A stretch of 7,144 bases of DNA, from the NCBI GenBank assembly GCA_014380105.1, contig JACMKL010000048.1, positions 1 to 7,144 on the forward strand, given 5' to 3'. The translations under genes and the position numbers were made by a program. The stretch is from Candidatus Melainabacteria bacterium. GTDB taxonomy: Bacteria; Cyanobacteriota; Vampirovibrionia; Obscuribacterales; Obscuribacteraceae. Below the pieces are notes generated by a model that searched no databases, was not told where the DNA came from, and saw nothing but the letters and a program-made list of their open reading frames with translations. Positions within the stretch are counted from its first letter, which is position 1. Each line of letters begins with the position of its first letter. Below are positions 5,297 through 7,144 of this stretch, in pieces.

Positions 5297-5554
5297 ATAT
5301 TCTAACGAAAGGTTACAAAAAAGCTATGGGTTTTTAATAAATGGAAAATTGTCAAGTGGTTAAATCTCAATGTCCCCCAGTGGCGGCTATAAGAGGCATA
5401 GGTAGTTATTGAAAACTAAAGCCGAAATAGGGGTTATCCACTAATTGCCTTTTCTTTAAAAGAACTCACACAGGTGGCTGTCTTAGAAAACCATCTAATT
5501 GACTTACCTTTTATGGAAGTCAAAACAGAACTCTTCGCATCGGGACCTCTGACA

Positions 5555-6763
5555 ATGCAAATCAATAAAGTCGCCGTTGTAGGCGCAGGAACGATGGGCT
5601 CATCGATTACTGTGGCTTTCATTTCCCAAGGCATCCCGGTTCTACTTAAGGATGTCGACCAGACGCAAATCGACAAAGGTTTAGCGAACATAGAGCGCCT
5701 CCTGAAGTCGCGAGTTCTCAAAGGGTTGTCTCAGCAAGATGCGGATGCGCAAAGACTACTGGTGGATGCGACAACCGACTACACGCGTTTTTCTGAAGTC
5801 GATTTTGTGATCGAAGCGGTTTCGGAAAATATAGATATCAAGCGCCAAATTTTTCAAAGTCTCGATGAGCACTGCAATGTTGATGCAATTTTCGGCAGCA
5901 ATACTTCCAGTCTTTCGATTACTCAAATCGGCTCTTTTACTAGGCGTGCGGACAAAGTTGTCGGGATGCATTTTTTCAATCCTGCTCATTTGATGAAACT
6001 AGTGGAAGTCATTCCTGGTTTGGATACTTCGGCTGAAACTGTCGCCACGGCTCTTGAACTTGGACAGACTTTAGGAAAGCTGGCTGTTCGTGTTGAAGAA
6101 TGCGCATCATTTCTGGTCAATCGACTGCTCGGTCGCTACATGAACGAGTCATTGTGGTGCCTCCTGGAAGGTAATGCCACCATTGAGGAAATAGATAAAG
6201 CCGCTTGTGATCTGGCGATGCCGATTGGTCCATTGGCGCTGCGCGATATGAATGGAGCCGATATTGGATTGGCAGTTGCGAAATTCAATTTTCAAGAATA
6301 TGGCGAACGCTTTCGTCCAGCCCCAATTCTTGAAGAGATGGTGACGCGCAAGTTACTTGGGCAAAAGACAATGGGCGGCTTTTATGCCTATGATTCCGAA
6401 ACTCGAAAACGCAGTGGTGCCAATCCAGAAATGTCCTTGGCACTAGATACGGTGCGCAAGTCTTCTCCTGGACATGCTGATGCGTCTAAGAAAATTGAAT
6501 TCAAGGGCGAGCGTTTATTTTTGCCGATGATCAATGAAGCATTCATGTCTCTCCAAGAACGTATCTGTGCTCCTGAAGACCTTGACCCGGCTTTGTGCGC
6601 AGGACTGGGAATGCGCATTGGACCGCTTGCGCTTGCTGGCAAAATCGGGCTGCCTGAATGCCTGAAAATGATGGAAGAACATTTTGAAACTTACGGCGAA
6701 AGGTTTAGACCTGCACCACTTTTAAAACGTTATGTCTGGGGTAACAGGACAAGTATTTCGTGA
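5555..6763 (+). CDS. 3-hydroxyacyl-CoA dehydrogenase with two C-terminal 3HCDH domains
   Basis: A 402-residue NAD-dependent enzyme that oxidises L-3-hydroxyacyl-CoA to 3-ketoacyl-CoA (beta-oxidation), or acts in reverse on acetoacetyl-CoA. Residues from ATG 5555: Rossmann GAGTMG 10-15 and D33 at the end of the second strand, favouring NAD over NADP. The active site by family alignment is S118 (SNTSS), H139 (GMHFFNP), E151 and N189, at the same spacing as in human HAD (137/158/170/208). The N-terminal domain ends near 183. A first 3HCDH domain (about 184-280) and a second (about 318-402) follow, each ending in YGERFRPAP (249-257 and 380-388). This is the dehydrogenase half of FadB/FadJ without the enoyl-CoA hydratase domain; Hbd proteins are usually about 280 residues with one such domain. 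The frame extends to GTG 5474 and ATG 5513, but neither has a ribosome site. ATG 5555 has GGGA nine bases upstream and begins at the Rossmann strand. The glycosyltransferase follows by 10 bases. Confidence 0.88.
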   Translation: MQINKVAVVGAGTMGSSITVAFISQGIPVLLKDVDQTQIDKGLANIERLLKSRVLKGLSQQDADAQRLLVDATTDYTRFSEVDFVIEAVSENIDIKRQIFQSLDEHCNVDAIFGSNTSSLSITQIGSFTRRADKVVGMHFFNPAHLMKLVEVIPGLDTSAETVATALELGQTLGKLAVRVEECASFLVNRLLGRYMNESLWCLLEGNATIEEIDKAACDLAMPIGPLALRDMNGADIGLAVAKFNFQEYGERFRPAPILEEMVTRKLLGQKTMGGFYAYDSETRKRSGANPEMSLALDTVRKSSPGHADASKKIEFKGERLFLPMINEAFMSLQERICAPEDLDPALCAGLGMRIGPLALAGKIGLPECLKMMEEHFETYGERFRPAPLLKRYVWGNRTSIS

Positions 6764-6773
6764 GTTTTTCCGG

Positions 6774-7144
6774 ATGACTTTGACTCCTAAACTTTCAATA
6801 AGCCTGCTTCTGGTAGCCTGCTTTGGCCTCTATTTCCTCGGCATGTCTACCTTTGGAATCACAGATCCAGGCGAAGGCTATTACGTCGAAGCGGCGCGCG
6901 AAATGGTTGAAAGTGGAGATTTCATCACGCCGCATCTCAACTATCAGATTTATTTTTCAAAGCCGATTTTGACATTCTGGTTGATGGCTTTGCCGTACAA
7001 GATTTTTGGCGTGAGTGAGTTTTCTGCACGAATTGCATTCTCTTTGATCGCCACATTATTGGTGTTTATCACTTATAGAGTAGGTCGCGCCTTTAACTCT
7101 GAATTTGCAGGTCTCATGTCTGCGCTCGCGATTGCCACGGCACC
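6774..7144 (+). CDS. ArnT/PMT-like glycosyltransferase (family 39 type), N-terminal part
   Basis: Starts at ATG 6774 and is cut by the window end after 123 residues; such proteins usually run 450-600. A first transmembrane helix covers about residues 7-27. The conserved first extracytoplasmic loop follows: GITDPGEGYYVEAAREMVESG with acidic D31 and E34, then GDFITPHLNYQIYFSKPILTFWL (residues 48-70) and KIFGVSEFSARI. This order (acidic pair, ReM, GDf.tP.lN, KPpl..W, iFG.sefsaR) is the hallmark of lipid-linked sugar transferases of the ArnT and protein O-mannosyltransferase type, which use polyprenyl-phosphate sugars on the outer face of the inner membrane. Sugar and acceptor cannot be told. It starts 10 bases after the dehydrogenase stop with only a weak ribosome site (CCGG), so it is probably co-transcribed. 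Confidence 0.85.
   Translation, partial: MTLTPKLSISLLLVACFGLYFLGMSTFGITDPGEGYYVEAAREMVESGDFITPHLNYQIYFSKPILTFWLMALPYKIFGVSEFSARIAFSLIATLLVFITYRVGRAFNSEFAGLMSALAIATA

Larger units (their letters stand above)
5205..5554. other. Divergent intergenic region
   Basis: About 350 bases between the divergent membrane-protein and dehydrogenase genes. It is AT-richer than its flanks. It contains the ribosome site of the membrane protein, the tandem CTTAAG repeats and, towards the dehydrogenase, a -10-like TATAAG (5388-5393), with a TTGTCA (5349-5354) too far away to be its -35. From 5420 onward the dehydrogenase frame is open but has no convincing start before 5555. No RNA gene or further coding region is seen. 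Confidence 0.5.

Noticed and set aside
5474..5554. 27-residue N-terminal extension of the dehydrogenase (GTG 5474)
   Set aside because: No ribosome site, and the Rossmann fold begins immediately after ATG 5555. The longer form cannot be fully excluded.
6299..6720. Recent tandem duplication suggested by the repeated YGERFRPAP
   Set aside because: The DNA differs at many synonymous positions, so it is an ancient domain duplication typical of the family.
1..7144. CRISPR array, tRNA, rRNA, insertion sequence or attachment repeats
   Set aside because: No regularly spaced repeats, no tRNA-like cloverleaf and no transposase or terminal inverted repeats were seen on either strand.

Overview
The window is a moderate-GC, gene-dense bacterial chromosome segment holding six complete protein genes and two partial ones cut by the window edges. 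No RNA genes, insertion sequences or CRISPR array were seen. The taxonomic hints are weak. There is a secreted low-complexity protein and an uncharacterised 342-residue protein of a style common in poorly characterised lineages. There is also a replication-relaxation-like winged-helix protein, and two perfect GCGATCGC palindromes (the HIP1 octamer of Cyanobacteria). A member of the wider Cyanobacteria/Melainabacteria group, such as an Obscuribacterales-type organism, would fit, but this is inference and not demonstrated.

Layout. 1-657 (+) is the C-terminal part of an MFS permease of the UMF1/Atg22-like type. It converges with an uncharacterised 342-residue gene (677-1705, -). A divergent intergenic region with two hairpins separates that gene from a small exported protein (1913-2554, +). 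The exported gene is followed by a hairpin that resembles a terminator. Next comes a regulatory stretch with an inverted repeat, a -10-like box, a nested stem-loop and a four-codon reading frame. It leads into a winged-helix/nuclease-fold-like protein of the replication-relaxation type (2788-3627, +). That gene converges with an OppF/DppF-type peptide ABC transporter ATPase (3652-4704, -). The ATPase lies downstream of a small single-pass membrane protein (4770-5204, -) with a hairpin plus U-tract between them. A 350-base divergent intergenic region (5205-5554) contains tandem CTTAAG half-sites. It is followed by a 3-hydroxyacyl-CoA dehydrogenase with two C-terminal domains (5555-6763, +). Ten bases later begins an ArnT/PMT-like glycosyltransferase, cut off by the window end (6774-7144, +).

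How the genes work together. No single pathway links them. The dehydrogenase (fatty acid or hydroxybutyrate metabolism) and the glycosyltransferase (envelope glycan or lipid modification) are close enough to share a transcript. The ABC ATPase has no permease, binding protein or OppD partner within view and must work with components encoded elsewhere. The most unusual material is non-coding: the structured leader with its mini-ORF before the replication-relaxation-like gene, and the hairpin/U-tract abutting the ABC ATPase start. I did not find a clear new multi-gene system. Four start codons were moved inward from the longest reading frame on ribosome-site, signal-peptide or fold grounds.
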